Shown here: one piece after another, positions 58,555-64,000 of the stretch
How positions within the stretch are numbered: the first letter of the stretch is position 1
Layout of the letters: each line of letters begins with the position of its first letter
Notes under the pieces: generated by a model
Told to the model about the DNA's origin: nothing
The model's input: the letters and a program-made list of their open reading frames with translations, nothing else
Databases searched by the model: none
Assembly (NCBI GenBank): GCA_964019165.1
Contig: OZ025267.1
Coordinates: 2,377,150-2,441,149 of the forward strand
DNA: 64,000 nucleotides
Source: Mastigias papua
Taxonomy: Eukaryota; Cnidaria; Scyphozoa; Rhizostomeae; Mastigiidae
Direction: 5' to 3'
Position numbers and translations under genes: made by a program

Positions 58555-58832
58555 GAATTGACCAAGTGAATAGAATATGCGTCTCCTGTGCGGATGGTTG
58601 ATGGTTCCAAACTCGCCTCGGATAGTTGTGTAGATGCTCACTAACTGTCCAACAAGCAGCATTTGATTACCGGGTGGCTACAGTGGATAGATCAAAGCAG
58701 AGAGAAGCGAAACTGGCAACTGTACCTCACTATGCCAAAATTCTAGCATAGGTGCTCTCTAGCAGGTTGTCTTTAACTTACTGAATCATAAATGAGACTG
58801 GCCTTTACTTTTACTGTTACTGTCCTCGCCTC
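58555..58832 (+). mobile_element. tRNA-derived SINE, copy 2
   Basis: The head has degenerate A/B boxes (GTGAATAGAATATGCGTCTC, GATGGTTCCAAACTC). The body has AGAGAAGCGAAACTGGCAAC and CCTCACTATGCC. The tail is TTTACTTTTACTGTTACTG. It is inserted inside the 56912-59363 element. Confidence 0.65.
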
Positions 58833-59468
58833 CTTTTTTGTCAAATTTTACCATGTCATTTATGTTCAGTGGCGCTTTTGTTGAGAGCCCTTTGCTCTCC
58901 CCTTTAATTTCACTGCATTTAGAGCTTTCTGGTTTTTTGGGGAACTCGACCTGTTTATATGTCTTTCTAGGCTCTGTTTCAAGGGATTTTTTAGGGTTGT
59001 TTCAGATACTTATAAGTCGTCAGACTCATCTATTCCCAATATCACTGTCTAATGCTATCACCTTTTAGTCACTTAAACTGCATACAGGTACTTGTCAGTA
59101 GGTCGTATTTTCAAGCTTCCTTTCTTTGTATTTATTCCTTGGTAGTTACAACAATTGGCTGTCTTAAATCATAAATGCGGCTGTATTCTTCTCACCATAC
59201 TTATAATTTGGTAATGAACCTTATCATTAAGTGGCTTTTTAAACGTTGTGACGTCAGAGCCACATCAATTTCCTTGTTGCAAAGTTTGAAATTGGTGGTC
59301 TTACATGCGACTGCTTTGACAACAATCAATTTTGAATATCAACCGAAGTAGGCAAGAAAGAGCTAGAAAACTTAAATGTAGGTTTAACGACATTCTCAGA
59401 AAATATCAGGTTTTCCTTTTGACTAAGCTTCTTCCTTAATTAGCCAGACATTTTTCATCTAATTGTAG

Positions 59469-63591
<4,123 letters not shown>

Positions 63592-63617
63592 GTGAGCATA
63601 GCGTAATTTTTTTAAAA

Positions 63618-63890
63618 CTGTAAATCTGGGACTTGGTCCCCCTCGAGCCCCCCTCGAGCCCCCTCGAAGAAGCCCCCTATTTTTTGAACTTAACTGAAGG
63701 CAGTGTTATGTACTAAATTTTGCATGTAAGTTGCTCTTTTCATTTTACGTATAAAGGGATTTTTGAAAATGAGTTTTGAAAATGTAATATGTTTTGGAAA
63801 ATCTTATATCACCCTCCCCCTTGAGTAAGCCTACGTCCAAAAGATAAAATAAACGTGGCCTCAGGGGACTATTTTGAGGGTGAACGGTAT
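63618..63890 (-). repeat. CTCGAATTAGCC MITE, diverged copy 4
   Basis: CCCCCTCGAGCCCCC words at the left and CCTCAGGGGACTATTTTGAG then GGTGAACGGTA at the right correspond to the ends of the 55336-55626 copy. It sits just after the last exon in the window. Confidence 0.55.
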
Positions 63891-64000
63891 GCCAGATGGC
63901 AACAAAGCCCAGCGGCAGTAAATTCAATTTGATATTAAATAAATGGTAAATAGTAACTTATATTGCAGACTGCATATCGTATATCATATACTGTTGTTTT

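Larger units (their letters stand above)
56912..59363. mobile_element. DNA element with ~200-bp terminal inverted repeats
   Basis: The left arm (56912-57121) includes CTTCGGTTGATATTCAAAAT, TTGCAACAAGGAAATTG, TCTGACGTCACAA and AAGTATGGTGAGAAGAATAC. The right arm (59159-59363) has all of these in inverted order. No transposase is visible in the 2.0-kb interior, which carries a hAT-type MITE and a SINE as later insertions. A target duplication was not identified. Confidence 0.75.

Overview
The window is AT-rich, intron-rich metazoan nuclear DNA, most like an invertebrate and possibly a cnidarian. The grounds are a cnidarian-style non-LTR retrotransposon tail at 1-665, one MITF/TFE-type gene in the place of the four vertebrate paralogues, many small foldback and MITE-like repeats, and Penelope-like element (PLE) debris with hammerhead-ribozyme motifs. 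The species cannot be fixed from sequence alone. All three recognisable host genes lie on the + strand as short exons in long introns. I joined exons by splice sites, matching phases and family motifs, with no transcript evidence.

Layout. (1) 793-14049: the 3' part of a RhoGAP gene of the ARHGAP22/24/25 type. It has the end of the GAP domain, a short Ser/Thr/Pro linker, a coiled coil and a terminal exon; its 5' part is outside the window. (2) 14050-22130: intergenic DNA with MITE-like elements, two families of TTATAAGAA-type repeats and a 23-bp satellite. (3) 22131-41636: an apparently complete MiT/TFE bHLH-leucine-zipper gene in 11 exons (about 454 codons). It keeps an MITF-A-like N-terminus, the LENPTxYH block, a Ser-Pro site, an acidic microexon, the LDLY block and a near-canonical basic HLH region. 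(4) 41637-59468: 3' flank and intergenic DNA with a LINE relic, paired inverted repeats, a TA-array/PLE cluster at 53.2-54.6 kb and a DNA element with roughly 200-bp terminal inverted repeats (56.9-59.4 kb). (5) 59469-63591: three phase-compatible exons of an unidentified Ser/Pro/acidic protein that continues past the right edge, with a SINE and a PLE remnant in its introns.

The most interesting signal is a dispersed set of hammerhead-ribozyme-like motifs (CUGANGA, short stem II, GAAAC, self-complementary ACGU). Nearly all sit against long (TA)n arrays and often occur as inverted pairs. At 61.5-62.3 kb one pair brackets the last codons of a Penelope-type GIY-YIG ORF, which ties the motif to PLEs. 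At 54.2-54.5 kb a hammerhead-like motif and a tRNA-like Pol III promoter lie between 58-bp direct repeats, an arrangement like a truncated dimer of a 264-bp retrozyme- or SINE-like unit.
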